In this document: positions 25,739 through 36,951 of the stretch, in pieces | How positions within the stretch are numbered: the first letter of the stretch is position 1 | Layout of the letters: each line of letters opens with the position of its first letter | Assembly (NCBI GenBank): GCA_963712815.1 | Contig: CAVQJL010000009.1 | Span: 62,001-126,000 of the forward strand | DNA: 64,000 bases | Direction: 5' to 3' | Source: RPQJ01 sp963712815 | Lineage (GTDB): Bacteria; Pseudomonadota; Gammaproteobacteria; Steroidobacterales; Steroidobacteraceae | Made by a program: the position numbers and the translations under genes | The notes under the pieces: generated by a model | The model's database searches: none | What the model was told of the DNA's origin: nothing | What the model saw: the letters and a program-made list of their open reading frames with translations, nothing else

Positions 25739-25805
25739 CGCGCCCCCACCGAACGATCACTGACCGGCGCCCGCCGACGCGCGGCCGCCGCTCGAGGCTG
25801 CAGAG

Positions 25806-26315
25806 ATGAGACACGGACTGACCGGGCGGCAGCTGAGCCGCAACTCAACGCACCGCGCCGCGATGCTGCGCAACATGGCCGCGTCGCTGCTGCGGCACGA
25901 GGCCATCCGCACGACCGTGCCGAAGGCCAAGGAACTGCGTCGCTTCGTCGAGCCCCTGATCACGCTCGGCAAGACCGACAGCATGGCGAATCGACGCCGT
26001 GCCTTCGCCCGCCTGCGCGACACCGAGGTGGTGGACAAGCTCTTCGACGACCTGGGCCCCCGCTTCAAGGCGCGCCCGGGCGGCTACACGCGCATCCTGC
26101 ACATGGCGAATCGCGCCGGTGACAACGCCGACATGGCGCTGATGGCGCTGGTGGACAAGGCGGCTCCTGCCGAGGCGAAGGCTGCGGACGAGGCGGACGA
26201 GAAGAAGCCGAAGGCGCGCCGTCGCAAGGCCGCCGAGCCTGCTGGGGAGGCCGCGGCGGGAGAGCCGGCGAAGAAGCCGCGTGCGCCGCGCAAGAAAAAG
26301 GTCGCAGCCGCCTGA
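25806..26315 (+). CDS. rplQ: 50S ribosomal protein L17 with long C-terminal tail
   Basis: L17 is a 50S protein near the tunnel exit. The first 118 residues (MRHGLTGRQLSRNSTHRAAM onward) match the family, but the product is 169 residues against 127 in E. coli. The extra part is a low-complexity Ala/Lys/Glu/Pro-rich tail ending KKPRAPRKKKVAAA. The reading frame keeps the codon use of the core, and the stop is followed by the operon terminator, so a frameshift artefact is unlikely. Confidence 0.98.
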   Translation: MRHGLTGRQLSRNSTHRAAMLRNMAASLLRHEAIRTTVPKAKELRRFVEPLITLGKTDSMANRRRAFARLRDTEVVDKLFDDLGPRFKARPGGYTRILHMANRAGDNADMALMALVDKAAPAEAKAADEADEKKPKARRRKAAEPAGEAAAGEPAKKPRAPRKKKVAAA

Positions 26316-26342
26316 GATCGTGTGGCTGAGGCACGCAGGACG

Positions 26343-26374
26343 CATGCCGGGCCCTTGCCCGGCATGTTTCTTTT
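26343..26374 (+). terminator. intrinsic terminator after rplQ
   Basis: CATGCCGGGC (26343-26352) pairs perfectly with GCCCGGCATG (26357-26366) around a CCTT loop, followed directly by TTTCTTTT. This is a textbook intrinsic terminator, 27 bp after rplQ, marking the end of the ribosomal superoperon. Confidence 0.9.
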
Positions 26375-26455
26375 GGGGCCGATCAAACAGGGTTCCGCGC
26401 GGAGCGGATTTCGACATTGCCGCACATCAGCGGCGGATCACCGTGGAGAGCGCAA

Positions 26456-26848
26456 ATGAGCATGGTCACTGAGTTCAAGGAATTCGCCATGAAGGGCAAC
26501 GTCGTCGACATGGCGGTCGGCGTCGTGATCGGCACGGCCTTCGGCAAGATCGTCGCATCGTTCGTGGGCGACGTCATCATGCCGCTGCTCGGCAAGGTGG
26601 TGGGCGGGATCAATTTCAGCGATCTCGCGATCGACCTCGGCGCGAGCCCGAACGGCGAGCCGGTGCTCCTGAAGTACGGTGCGTTCCTGCAGTCCGCATT
26701 CGACTTCCTGATCATCGCTGCCGCGATCTTCATGGCGCTCAAGGCCATCAACAAGCTCAAGACGCCGCCCCCGCCGGCCGCGCCCGCAGCCCCCCCCGCC
26801 GACGTTGCGCTGCTCACCGAGATCCGCGACCTGCTGAAGAAGAACTGA
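26456..26848 (+). CDS. mscL: Large-conductance mechanosensitive channel
   Basis: MscL is an inner-membrane pentamer that opens under membrane tension to release solutes during hypo-osmotic shock. The 130-residue protein (E. coli 136) has the N-terminal amphipathic EFKEFAMKGNVVDMAVGVVI leading into TM1, TM2 at about residues 76-98 (FDFLIIAAAIFMAL) and the C-terminal bundle LLTEIRDLLKKN. The ATG at 26456 has GGAGAG upstream and gives the family N-terminus. It stands alone after the terminator and converges on pepQ. Confidence 0.98.
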   Translation: MSMVTEFKEFAMKGNVVDMAVGVVIGTAFGKIVASFVGDVIMPLLGKVVGGINFSDLAIDLGASPNGEPVLLKYGAFLQSAFDFLIIAAAIFMALKAINKLKTPPPPAAPAAPPADVALLTEIRDLLKKN

Positions 26849-26861
26849 TCCGCCACCCCGA

Positions 26862-26886
26862 CCCTTCCCCGCGTTGCGAGGGAGGG
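26862..26886. other. hairpin between convergent mscL and pepQ
   Basis: CCCTTCCCCGC (26862-26872) and GCGAGGGAGGG (26876-26886) form a stem with one mismatch and one G-T pair around a three-base loop. Neither strand shows a T-run next to it. It may slow or protect transcripts of the two convergent genes. Confidence 0.3.
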
Positions 26887-26904
26887 CAGGGCGGACGCAT
26901 CGGT

Positions 26905-28242
26905 TCAAGTGCTCAGCGACGCGAACGCATCCCGGGTCAGGTTCTCCGGCTCGCCGGCCGTGCAGGCCACGTCGTCCTCGATGCGGATGCCGCCGAACGG
27001 GCGCAGCCGCTCGACGGCGTCCCAGCGGATGTGCCGGCCGCGACCGTCGGCGCGCGCTTCGTCGAGCAGCAGGTCGATGAAGTAGATGCCCGGCTCCACC
27101 GTCACCACGAATCCCGGCTCGAGCACGCGCGTGAGCCGCAGGAACGGGTGGCCGTCGGGCCGCGGTATCTCGTGCGTTCCGGAGGCATCCGCTGCAAGGC
27201 CCGCCACGTCGTGCACCTGCAGGCCGAGCAGGTGGCCGATGCCGTGAGGGAAGAACACGCTCGTGACGCGCTCGGCCACGGCGGTGTCGGCATCGCATCC
27301 GACGATGCCGGCGTCGTGCAGCAGGGTGCCGATGGCGCGATGGGCGTCGAGGTGCACGTCGCGGTAGTCGCGCCCGGCACGGATGCCAGCGCAAAGGCCT
27401 TGCTGCAGCGTGTCCATGGCAGCGACGAGCGCGGAGAACTCGGCGTCGCCGCCCGACAAGGTGCGGGTTATGTCGCTCGCATAGCCGCGAAACTGTGCGC
27501 CGGCGTCGATCAGGAAAGAGCGGCGGGTGCGGTCGCGCCGGCGATCCATGTGCTGGTAGTGCAGCACGGCGGCCCCCTCGTCGAAGGCGATGATGTTGCC
27601 GTACGGCAGGTCGTCGTCGCGCGAATCCGCCGCCGCGCAGTATGCGAGGTGTACCTCGAACTCCGAGGCGCCGGCGCGGAAGGCTTCACGTGCCGCCACG
27701 TGCCCGCGGGCCGCCATCGCCGAGGCACGGCGCATGCACGCAAGCTCGTAAGCCGTCTTCACCGCGCGTGCGTAGTGAAGATGCGCCAGCACGATCGGCG
27801 GGTTGGTCGCGGCGAACCCCCAGCTGTCGAACTCAGCTTGCCACTCGCCGACGAACGCGCAGCGCCGCGCAGAAAGGTCCAGCAGCGGTCGGGCTGCGGA
27901 CGGCTCGCGGACGATGGCGATCTCGAACTCGTCCTGCCATGCGCCGCCCGGCAACTCGGGTGGCCGGTGCCAGTAGTCCGCGGGTTGGTGGAAGACGAGG
28001 CGCGGCCGCGCGTCGCCGGCCGTCCACGCCACGAAGCAGTCCGGCGCATCGGTCAGCGGCGCCCAGTGCTTGAAGTGCGGGTTCACGGCAAACGGGTAGG
28101 GCCGGTCGTCCTGGAAGGCGTACCGGGGGCGGCCTGAATGAACGACGAGGGCGTCGAACCCGCCGGCGTGCAGCGCTGCTTCGGTGCGACGACGCAGTTC
28201 CCGGAGGTGGGACGGGAAGTGCTGGTCGATGTCCTCGATCAT
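26905..28242 (-). CDS. pepQ: Xaa-Pro dipeptidase
   Basis: PepQ is a cytoplasmic metallopeptidase that cleaves dipeptides ending in proline. Proteins of this group can also hydrolyse organophosphate triesters. The 445-residue product (E. coli 443) aligns throughout with E. coli PepQ as I remember it. The M24 pita-bread domain shows metal ligands in FLIDAGA, YASDITRT, FFPHGIGH, VTVEPGIYF and GGIRIEDD. The ATG at 28242 gives MIEDIDQHFPSHL and has GGAGGG upstream. Longer in-frame starts lack support. It is transcribed away from the small lipoprotein gene across a 217-bp gap. Confidence 0.95.
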   Translation of the reverse strand: MIEDIDQHFPSHLRELRRRTEAALHAGGFDALVVHSGRPRYAFQDDRPYPFAVNPHFKHWAPLTDAPDCFVAWTAGDARPRLVFHQPADYWHRPPELPGGAWQDEFEIAIVREPSAARPLLDLSARRCAFVGEWQAEFDSWGFAATNPPIVLAHLHYARAVKTAYELACMRRASAMAARGHVAAREAFRAGASEFEVHLAYCAAADSRDDDLPYGNIIAFDEGAAVLHYQHMDRRRDRTRRSFLIDAGAQFRGYASDITRTLSGGDAEFSALVAAMDTLQQGLCAGIRAGRDYRDVHLDAHRAIGTLLHDAGIVGCDADTAVAERVTSVFFPHGIGHLLGLQVHDVAGLAADASGTHEIPRPDGHPFLRLTRVLEPGFVVTVEPGIYFIDLLLDEARADGRGRHIRWDAVERLRPFGGIRIEDDVACTAGEPENLTRDAFASLST

Positions 28243-28459
28243 GGTTCGAACCCTCCGGAGAAGCGCCCGTAATCGCAACATCTTGCCCAAGCGCGGCGTT
28301 TGTCGCCAATCGGAGACAGTTCGAGGTGCTGACATGCGGCCGCAGCGCCCTACACTGGCTGCCGTGCAATCACCGTGACCGGTGGCGGGAGCCCGAAGTC
28401 CGGCCCGATTGGCCAATGTCCGCTCAATCGTCTTTCACCTGACCCTGGGGTACATCTCA

Positions 28460-28804
28460 ATGAACACGAAGATCGCACTTGCCGCCGCCCTGGCCGCCCT
28501 GATCCTGGCCGGCTGCGCGAAGAAGGAAGAGGCCGTGCAGGCGACCGAGGACGCCGCCGCCGCCGCCGCTGCCGCCGCCGACGAGGCTGCGAACGCCGCT
28601 GCCGAGGCCGTCGACGCCGCTGGTGAGGCTGCCGAGGCTGCCGTGGACGCCACGGGCGCTGCCGTGGACGCCGCTGCCGAAGCGACCGTCGACGCTGCTG
28701 GCGAGGCTGCCGACGCCGCTACCGACATGGCCACGGGCGCCGTCGAGGCGACCGGTGAGGCCGTCGAAGAGGCCGGCAAGGACATGCAGGAAGCCGTCAA
28801 GTAA
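28460..28804 (+). CDS. Small alanine-rich lipoprotein, function unknown
   Basis: The 114-residue product starts MNTKIALAAALAALILAGC, a signal peptide with an LAGC lipobox, so the mature protein is lipid-anchored at C19. The residue after the cysteine is Ala, not Asp, so outer-membrane sorting is expected. The mature 95 residues are about 45 percent alanine, with acidic residues and imperfect repeats of the VDAAGEAA type, predicted helical and amphipathic. I do not recognise a characterised family. A strong terminator follows, so it is a monocistronic gene. In form it recalls LEA-like or Lpp-like helical proteins, but no function is claimed. Confidence 0.85.
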   Translation: MNTKIALAAALAALILAGCAKKEEAVQATEDAAAAAAAAADEAANAAAEAVDAAGEAAEAAVDATGAAVDAAAEATVDAAGEAADAATDMATGAVEATGEAVEEAGKDMQEAVK

Positions 28805-28830
28805 CTTGCGGCCAGCCTGAGCTGAACGGG

Positions 28831-28869
28831 ACGGGCGGGTGCCGCGAGGGACCCGCCCGTTTCGTTTTC
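28831..28869 (+). terminator. intrinsic terminator after the small lipoprotein
   Basis: ACGGGCGGGT (28831-28840) pairs perfectly with ACCCGCCCGT (28851-28860), with a ten-base loop, followed by TTCGTTTTC. It lies 26 bp after the lipoprotein stop. Confidence 0.85.
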
Positions 28870-28928
28870 AGGATCCTGCCGGGCGGACGATCTCCCGCCC
28901 GGCTCTGACGCCGCGAGGTAAGCCCGCC

Positions 28929-29450
28929 GTGACCGTCACCGTCCGTGACGCACGTGACTCCGAAGACGACCGTGCCTGGATCCGCGCGGCGTACCGGGAT
29001 TACCTGTCCGAATTGTCCGCCTCGCGATCGGGCATCATCCCGATCAACGGTGAATGGCAGGCGCGTGACGACGAGTTCCTCGGTGGCTGGTTCCGCGATT
29101 CCGCCGCCCAGCCCTTCGTCATCCTGGCCAACGGCAGCCGTGCAGGATTTGCGCTGGTGACGCGCCTGCCGTCCTGGCCCAGCGGCCAGGCCGATTTCCG
29201 CATGAGCGAATTCTTCGTCGTGCCTGCCGCCCGCGGGCGCCGGGTGGGCGCCCATGCGGCCAGGCTGCTGTTCAGTCGCTTCGAGGGCGAATGGGAAGTG
29301 CTCGAGAATGAAGGCAACCGCGCGGCCCTCGCCTTCTGGCGCCGCGTGATCGGCGGGCAGACTGCCGGCCGATATCGGGAGTCCCGCGAGGCCGGCGAAA
29401 TCTGCCAGCGATTCCGCAGTGTGGTGAGGCCGCCGGAGGGCGCGACCTGA
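28929..29450 (+). CDS. GNAT-family N-acetyltransferase
   Basis: The 173-residue product has the fold order of GNAT acetyltransferases, which move an acetyl group from acetyl-CoA to an amine. The start segment VTVTVRDARDSEDDRAWIRAA, the central strand ADFRMSEFFVVPAARGRRVG with the acetyl-CoA loop (RGRRVGAHAA) and ENEGNRAALAFWRRVI are typical. The GTG at 28929 has GAGGT upstream and lies after the terminator; a longer frame would start inside the hairpin. The substrate cannot be read from the sequence. It converges on uvrA with 10 bp between stops. Confidence 0.85.
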   Translation: MTVTVRDARDSEDDRAWIRAAYRDYLSELSASRSGIIPINGEWQARDDEFLGGWFRDSAAQPFVILANGSRAGFALVTRLPSWPSGQADFRMSEFFVVPAARGRRVGAHAARLLFSRFEGEWEVLENEGNRAALAFWRRVIGGQTAGRYRESREAGEICQRFRSVVRPPEGAT

Positions 29451-29460
29451 GCGACCTCGT

Positions 29461-32325
<2,865 letters not shown>

Positions 32326-32326
32326 A

Positions 32327-33604
32327 ATGCGGCCTCGGGCGTCTGGCGGTCAGCCTGCTAATATAGGGCCAGCTTTCGAGGCAAAGCCAATCCGAACCAA
32401 AGACTCCACACCCCGGCCGGCGCTCTCGCCGCTGGAGCGCCGGTCCGTCGGCGCGCTCGCAGCGATCTACGCGTCCCGCATGTTCGGGCTGTTCCTGATG
32501 CTGCCCGTGCTGGCGTTGTATGCGCACGGCATGGCGGACTATTCGCCCGAGCTTCTGGGCCTCGCCATGGGTGCGTACGGCCTGACCCAGGCGCTGCTGC
32601 AGATTCCCTTCGGACGGTGGTCCGACCGCCTCGGCCGCAAGCCCGTCATCATCGTTGGCCTCGCCTTGTTCGCCGCCGGCTCGCTGCTCGGCGCGGTGGC
32701 AGAGTCCCTGGCGGCGCTGGCCGTGGCGCGGGCCCTGCAGGGCGCGGGCGCCGTGTCGGCCGCGGTCACCGCACTTCTTGCGGACCTGACCCGGTCGGAG
32801 GTACGCACGCGCGCGATGGCGCTCATCGGGATCAGCATCGGGCTGTCGTTCGTGCTCTCGCTGGTATTCGCGCCGGTGCTCGATGCGACCGTCGGGGTGC
32901 CCGGGATCTTCATCGCCATGCTGCTCATGGCGCTGGCGGGTATCGGCCTGATCGTGTTCGCGGTGCCGGCCGAGCCGATGCGCAGCGGCTCGGACGCGCC
33001 GCCGCTGTCGCGGCTCTGGGAACTGACGGTGCGGCCTTCGCTGCTGCGGCTGCACCTCGGCATGTTCGCGATGCACTTCATGATTACCGCTACCTTCCTC
33101 GCCGTCCCCTCGGTCCTGGTCGATGACCTCGGGCTCCCCTCCGCCGGGCACTGGAAGGTCTATCTCGCGGTGTTCGTGGCCTCCGTCGCCGGGATGGTGC
33201 CGCTCGTGCTCGCGACCGAACGGAGCCGGCGCGGGCCGGCGCTGCTGGTGCTCGCGATTCTGCTCGCCGCCGGGTCACAGGCGATGCTCGGGGGGGCGCA
33301 CGGGCAGTTCTGGGTGGTGATGGCGGCGCTCACGCTGTTCTTCGCTGCCTTCAACTACCTCGAAGCGCGGCTGCCGGCCCTGCTGACGCTCGCGGCTCCC
33401 GGTGCCGAGCGAGGCGCGGCTCTCGGCATCTTCGCAACCGCGCAGTTCCTCGGCGCGTTCGCCGGCGGCGCACTGGGCGGGGTGCTGCTCGGGCGGTTCG
33501 GCCTGCCGGGCGTGTTCTGGGGTGCCGCGGCGGTCGCGGCGCTCTGGGCGGTGGTAGCAGCCCCCGGTGCGGCGGGCGCCGCAAATCCGGCGGAACGCGC
33601 CTGA
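32327..33604 (+). CDS. MFS transporter, YajR-like
   Basis: This is an inner-membrane major facilitator transporter with about 12 hydrophobic segments and motif A, GRWSDRLGRKP, between TM2 and TM3. Its place between uvrA and ssb matches the MFS gene found there in many gammaproteobacteria. It stops soon after TM12, lacking the C-terminal YAM domain of E. coli YajR. Substrate unknown. The start is unclear: ATG 32327 lies 1 bp from the divergent uvrA start and has no ribosome site. The family N-terminus (LSPLERRSVGALAA) begins near 32423. A GAGG at 32378 precedes only an ATC codon at 32390. Confidence 0.85.
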   Translation: MRPRASGGQPANIGPAFEAKPIRTKDSTPRPALSPLERRSVGALAAIYASRMFGLFLMLPVLALYAHGMADYSPELLGLAMGAYGLTQALLQIPFGRWSDRLGRKPVIIVGLALFAAGSLLGAVAESLAALAVARALQGAGAVSAAVTALLADLTRSEVRTRAMALIGISIGLSFVLSLVFAPVLDATVGVPGIFIAMLLMALAGIGLIVFAVPAEPMRSGSDAPPLSRLWELTVRPSLLRLHLGMFAMHFMITATFLAVPSVLVDDLGLPSAGHWKVYLAVFVASVAGMVPLVLATERSRRGPALLVLAILLAAGSQAMLGGAHGQFWVVMAALTLFFAAFNYLEARLPALLTLAAPGAERGAALGIFATAQFLGAFAGGALGGVLLGRFGLPGVFWGAAAVAALWAVVAAPGAAGAANPAERA

Positions 33605-33613
33605 TTCGCAGAG

Positions 33614-33643
33614 TTACGCCGGGGCGACCCGGTGCCTTAAGAT
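33614..33643 (+). promoter_or_regulatory. possible ssb promoter
   Basis: A weak -35 TTACGC (33614-33619) and a -10 TAAGAT (33638-33643) are 18 bp apart, just before ssb. It is a plausible but not strong sigma70-type match. Confidence 0.35.
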
Positions 33644-33671
33644 CACGTCATCCATCACGCGGGTAGGTGCC

Positions 33672-34130
33672 ATGGCACGCGGAATCAACAAAGTCATCCT
33701 GGTCGGCAACCTCGGCAAGGACCCGGAGACGCGCTACATGCCGAGCGGCAAGGCCGTCACGAACTTCAGCATCGCCACCTCGGAGAGCTGGAAGGACAAG
33801 CAGACCGGCGAGCAGAAAGAGCAGACCGAGTGGCACAACATCGTGATGTACGACCGCCTCGCCGAGATCGCGGCCGAGTACCTGCGCAAGGGCTCGCAGG
33901 TGTACGTCGAGGGTCGCCTGCGCACCCGCAAGTGGCAGGACAAGGAAGGCCGTGACCGCTACACCACCGAGATCATCTCCAACGAGATGCAGATGCTCGG
34001 CAGCCGTGGCGGCGGCGGTGGCGGCGGGATGGGCACGGAGTCGCGCGCCGAGCCGCGCCCGGCCCCGGCGACCGAGCGCGGGGCCGCCGCGCCCGCGCGC
34101 GACGAATTCGACGACGACATCCCGTTCTGA
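33672..34130 (+). CDS. ssb: Single-stranded DNA-binding protein
   Basis: SSB coats single-stranded DNA in replication and repair and recruits partners through its tail. The 152-residue product has the OB-fold start MARGINKVILVGNLGKDPET and WHNIVMYDRLAEIAAEYL. A Gly-rich and Ala/Pro-rich linker follows, ending in the acidic DDDIPF tip. The ATG at 33672 gives the normal N-terminus with GGTAGG upstream. It is slightly shorter than E. coli SSB (178) because of a shorter linker. Confidence 0.98.
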   Translation: MARGINKVILVGNLGKDPETRYMPSGKAVTNFSIATSESWKDKQTGEQKEQTEWHNIVMYDRLAEIAAEYLRKGSQVYVEGRLRTRKWQDKEGRDRYTTEIISNEMQMLGSRGGGGGGGMGTESRAEPRPAPATERGAAAPARDEFDDDIPF

Positions 34131-34166
34131 CGCCCGGCGGGTCGTGCTGCGGCACGGGAGACGCGC

Positions 34167-36014
34167 TTGGCGACTGAATCCTCTGCTGCCCTCGACCTCG
34201 GTCACGCGGTGGCGCTGCTGGCCGCCGCAGTCATCGTCGTGCCGCTGTTCCGCAAGCTCGGCCTTGGCGCCGTGCTCGGCTACCTGTGCGCCGGACTCCT
34301 GATCGGGCCGTTCGGACTCGGGCTGTTCCGCGATCCGCAGGCGATCCTGCACGTCGCCGAACTCGGCGTGGTGCTGTTCCTGTTCCTGATCGGGCTCGAG
34401 ATGCGGCCGGGCAAGCTGTGGGCGTTGCGCCGGGAAATCTTCGGCCTCGGGGTTGCACAGGTGCTGGCGTGCGGCGCGCTGCTGTCCGCGGTCGGGCTGG
34501 CGTTCGGCTGGTCCCCGGCGGTCGCAGTGATCGGTGCGATGGGCTTCGTGCTGTCGTCCACCGCCGTGATCATGAAGATGCTGGACGAGCGGGGGGAGAC
34601 CGCGACGCCCGCCGGTCAGCGCTCGGTGTCCATCCTGCTGCTCGAGGACCTCGCGGTCATCCCGCTGCTGGCGCTGGTCGCCCTGCTTGCGATCGCGCAG
34701 GGCACGGGCGAGGAGGCCTCACGACCGGCGTGGATGTCCGTGCTGGTCGCGCTCGGAGCCGTCGGCGCGCTGGTCGCCGCTGGACGCTGGGCCCTCAATC
34801 CCATGTTCCGGATCGTCGCTGCGCTCGGCGGTCGAGACGTGATGACGGCGGCCGCGCTGCTGGTGGTGCTGGGCGCCGCGCTGTTCATGCAGTGGGGCGG
34901 ACTTTCGATGGCCGTGGGTGCGTTCCTCGCCGGCGTGCTGCTGTCGGAATCGACCTTTCGCCACCAGCTCGAAGCCGACATCGAGCCGTTCCGCGGGATC
35001 CTGCTCGGGCTGTTCTTCCTGTCGGTGGGTATGTCGCTCGATCTCGCCGTCGTCGTCGCCGAGTGGCGGCTTGTCGCGGCTGGTGTCGCGGCGTTCATGG
35101 TCGTCAAGGCGATCGTCATCTACGGCGTGGCGCGCGTCTTCGGCGCCGATCACCGCGAGTCGGTGCAGCGTGCCGCGCTGTTCGCGCAGGGCGGGGAGTT
35201 CGCGTTCGTGCTGTACGCCGCGGCGCTGGCGGCCGGGATATTCGACGCCCGCGCGGCCGCGGTGATGTCCGCGATCGTCGTCCTCTCGATGGCGCTGACC
35301 CCGATCGTCGTGCTGCTGCTCGAGCGGCTGATGCCGAAGCCGGCGGCATCGCTCGACGGCATCGACGAGCCGCCCTGCCTCAGCGGCCGCGTGCTGATCA
35401 TCGGCTTCGGACGGTTCGGGCAGGTCGTGAGCCAGCCGCTGCTGATGCGCGGAGTGGACGTTTCGATCATCGACTCCGACGTGGACATGATCCGCGCGGC
35501 CGGCAACTTCGGCTTCAAGGTCTACTACGGCGACGGCTCGCGACTCGACGTGCTGCGCGCATCGGGCGCCGCGGTCGCCGATGCGATCCTCGTCTGCGCC
35601 GACGCGCCCGAGGCGGTGGACCGGATCGTCGCGATCGCGAAGCATGAGTTTCCGCTCGCCCGGCTCTACGTCCGGTCGTTCGACCGCGGTCACACGCTGC
35701 GGCTCATCGCCGCGGGGGTCGACTACCAGCTGCGCGAGACTTTCGAGTCCGCAATGAGCTTCGGCGAGCAGGTGCTGCAGGGTCTAGGCTTCGACGCCTC
35801 GGACGTCGCCGAGACGATGGCGGACCTGCGACGGCGCGACCTTGCTCGCCTCGAACTGCAACTGGTCGGCGGCATCTCGGCAGGCCACGCGCTGCTGCGC
35901 GGCAATCTCACGACGCCGGAACCAGCGCCGCTGGCCCGGCCGCAGCATGAAACCCGGGCCCTGAACGACGGTGCGGCCGCGGTCATCGAGCGCGAGGACG
36001 CTCAAGGGCGCTGA
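34167..36014 (+). CDS. KefB/KefC-type cation:proton antiporter
   Basis: This CPA2 antiporter exchanges a monovalent cation (usually K+) for protons across the inner membrane. The 615-residue protein has about 12 membrane segments in residues 10-385, including GYLCAGLLIGPFGLG and GFVLSSTAVIMKML. It then has an RCK/TrkA-N Rossmann domain starting LIIGFGRFGQVVSQPLL (about residues 410-520) and a short C-terminal region. The start is TTG at 34167 with CGGGAG upstream. No small KefF/KefG-type partner gene adjoins it, so glutathione gating is uncertain. Its last 32 bases overlap the convergent XdhC-like gene. Confidence 0.9.
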   Translation: MATESSAALDLGHAVALLAAAVIVVPLFRKLGLGAVLGYLCAGLLIGPFGLGLFRDPQAILHVAELGVVLFLFLIGLEMRPGKLWALRREIFGLGVAQVLACGALLSAVGLAFGWSPAVAVIGAMGFVLSSTAVIMKMLDERGETATPAGQRSVSILLLEDLAVIPLLALVALLAIAQGTGEEASRPAWMSVLVALGAVGALVAAGRWALNPMFRIVAALGGRDVMTAAALLVVLGAALFMQWGGLSMAVGAFLAGVLLSESTFRHQLEADIEPFRGILLGLFFLSVGMSLDLAVVVAEWRLVAAGVAAFMVVKAIVIYGVARVFGADHRESVQRAALFAQGGEFAFVLYAAALAAGIFDARAAAVMSAIVVLSMALTPIVVLLLERLMPKPAASLDGIDEPPCLSGRVLIIGFGRFGQVVSQPLLMRGVDVSIIDSDVDMIRAAGNFGFKVYYGDGSRLDVLRASGAAVADAILVCADAPEAVDRIVAIAKHEFPLARLYVRSFDRGHTLRLIAAGVDYQLRETFESAMSFGEQVLQGLGFDASDVAETMADLRRRDLARLELQLVGGISAGHALLRGNLTTPEPAPLARPQHETRALNDGAAAVIEREDAQGR

Positions 36015-36951
36015 ACGCTTGCTGCAGGTCGGCGGCGATTGCGAGCGCAATGGCCTCCGGGCCCTCGCCCCCGAGCGGCAGGCCCACCGGCGCGTGCAGC
36101 CGGGCGCCAAGCGCGGAGCGCTCCTCCGCGGTGAGCCGTGCGAGCAGTTCGTCGCGCCGCGCCCGCGGCCCGAGCAGCCCCACGTAGGACGTCTCACGCG
36201 CGGACAGCACCCGCAGCGCCTCGAGGTCGTGCTCGGCGAGGTGGGTCATCACGACGGCGGCATCAAGTGGCTCGTCCGAGATCTCCGCAAGCGCCGCGGC
36301 CGGCCGGCCGCGCACGATCCGGTCCGCCTCGCCCATGCGAGCGCCCTCGAGCAGGCCGTCCCGGTGATCGGCCACCCAGGCGTACCAGCCGAGCGTCCGC
36401 GCGATGCGGAGCAGCGGCGGCGCCTCCGGTCCGGCGCCGAGCAGCAGCAGCCGCGGTGGCGGGCGGATCGAGACCTGTCCCGCGTCGAACAGCGCCGGCG
36501 CCAGCGCTCCGAGGTCGAGCGTCACGGTCCGGCTCGCGGCCAGGCCCGCGACGACCGAATCGAGCGGCGCGCAGGGCTGCCCCGGCGCGACCGGCAGCGC
36601 CAGCACGCGCATGCGGCCGCGGCAGCCGGACCCGGAGCCGAACACGAGGTCGTCTTCGCCACGGGTGTCGAACACGGCGTCGCGCGGCGCGGCAGCGGCC
36701 AGGGCCGCGCGGCCGAGGTCATCGAGCGCAGGCTCGAGGCAACCGCCGGAGATCACGCCGACGCGGGAGCCGCCCTCGGCCACGAGCGCGAGCGCACCCG
36801 GCTTGCGATAGGTCGATCCTTCGGCTTCCACGACGATCGCCAGCGCGAACGCGCGGCCCGCGGAGCGCAGGTCGCGCGCCGCCTCGATCACGGCCCGCTG
36901 GCCGCCGAGCGCGGCGCTCGCTCTGTCAGGCGGGCCGGAGCGGCAGTTCAT
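35983..36951 (-). CDS. XdhC-like molybdenum cofactor insertion factor
   Basis: The 322-residue protein matches the XdhC/CoxI family, which binds molybdenum cofactor and promotes its sulfuration and insertion into xanthine-dehydrogenase-type enzymes. The N-terminal XdhC_CoxI part includes GSTYRKPGALALV and GVISGGCLEPAL. The C-terminal Rossmann-like part includes RLLLLGAGPEAPPLLRIA and later THLAEHDLEAL and YVGLLGPRARRDELLARL. The start lies inside the 3' end of the large-subunit gene (26-bp overlap). It is the last gene of this (-) operon and converges on the antiporter gene with a 32-bp coding overlap. Confidence 0.9.
   Translation of the reverse strand: MNCRSGPPDRASAALGGQRAVIEAARDLRSAGRAFALAIVVEAEGSTYRKPGALALVAEGGSRVGVISGGCLEPALDDLGRAALAAAAPRDAVFDTRGEDDLVFGSGSGCRGRMRVLALPVAPGQPCAPLDSVVAGLAASRTVTLDLGALAPALFDAGQVSIRPPPRLLLLGAGPEAPPLLRIARTLGWYAWVADHRDGLLEGARMGEADRIVRGRPAAALAEISDEPLDAAVVMTHLAEHDLEALRVLSARETSYVGLLGPRARRDELLARLTAEERSALGARLHAPVGLPLGGEGPEAIALAIAADLQQAFSALERPRAR

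Noticed and set aside
28549..28720. GCC/GCT-rich stretch as a CRISPR or satellite repeat
   Set aside because: It is the Ala-rich coding sequence of the small lipoprotein. The repeat follows codons and has no spacer structure.
32326..32420. SOS (LexA) box upstream of uvrA
   Set aside because: CTG and CAG triplets occur, but the spacing is 5 or 12 bases, not the 10 needed for the gammaproteobacterial box.
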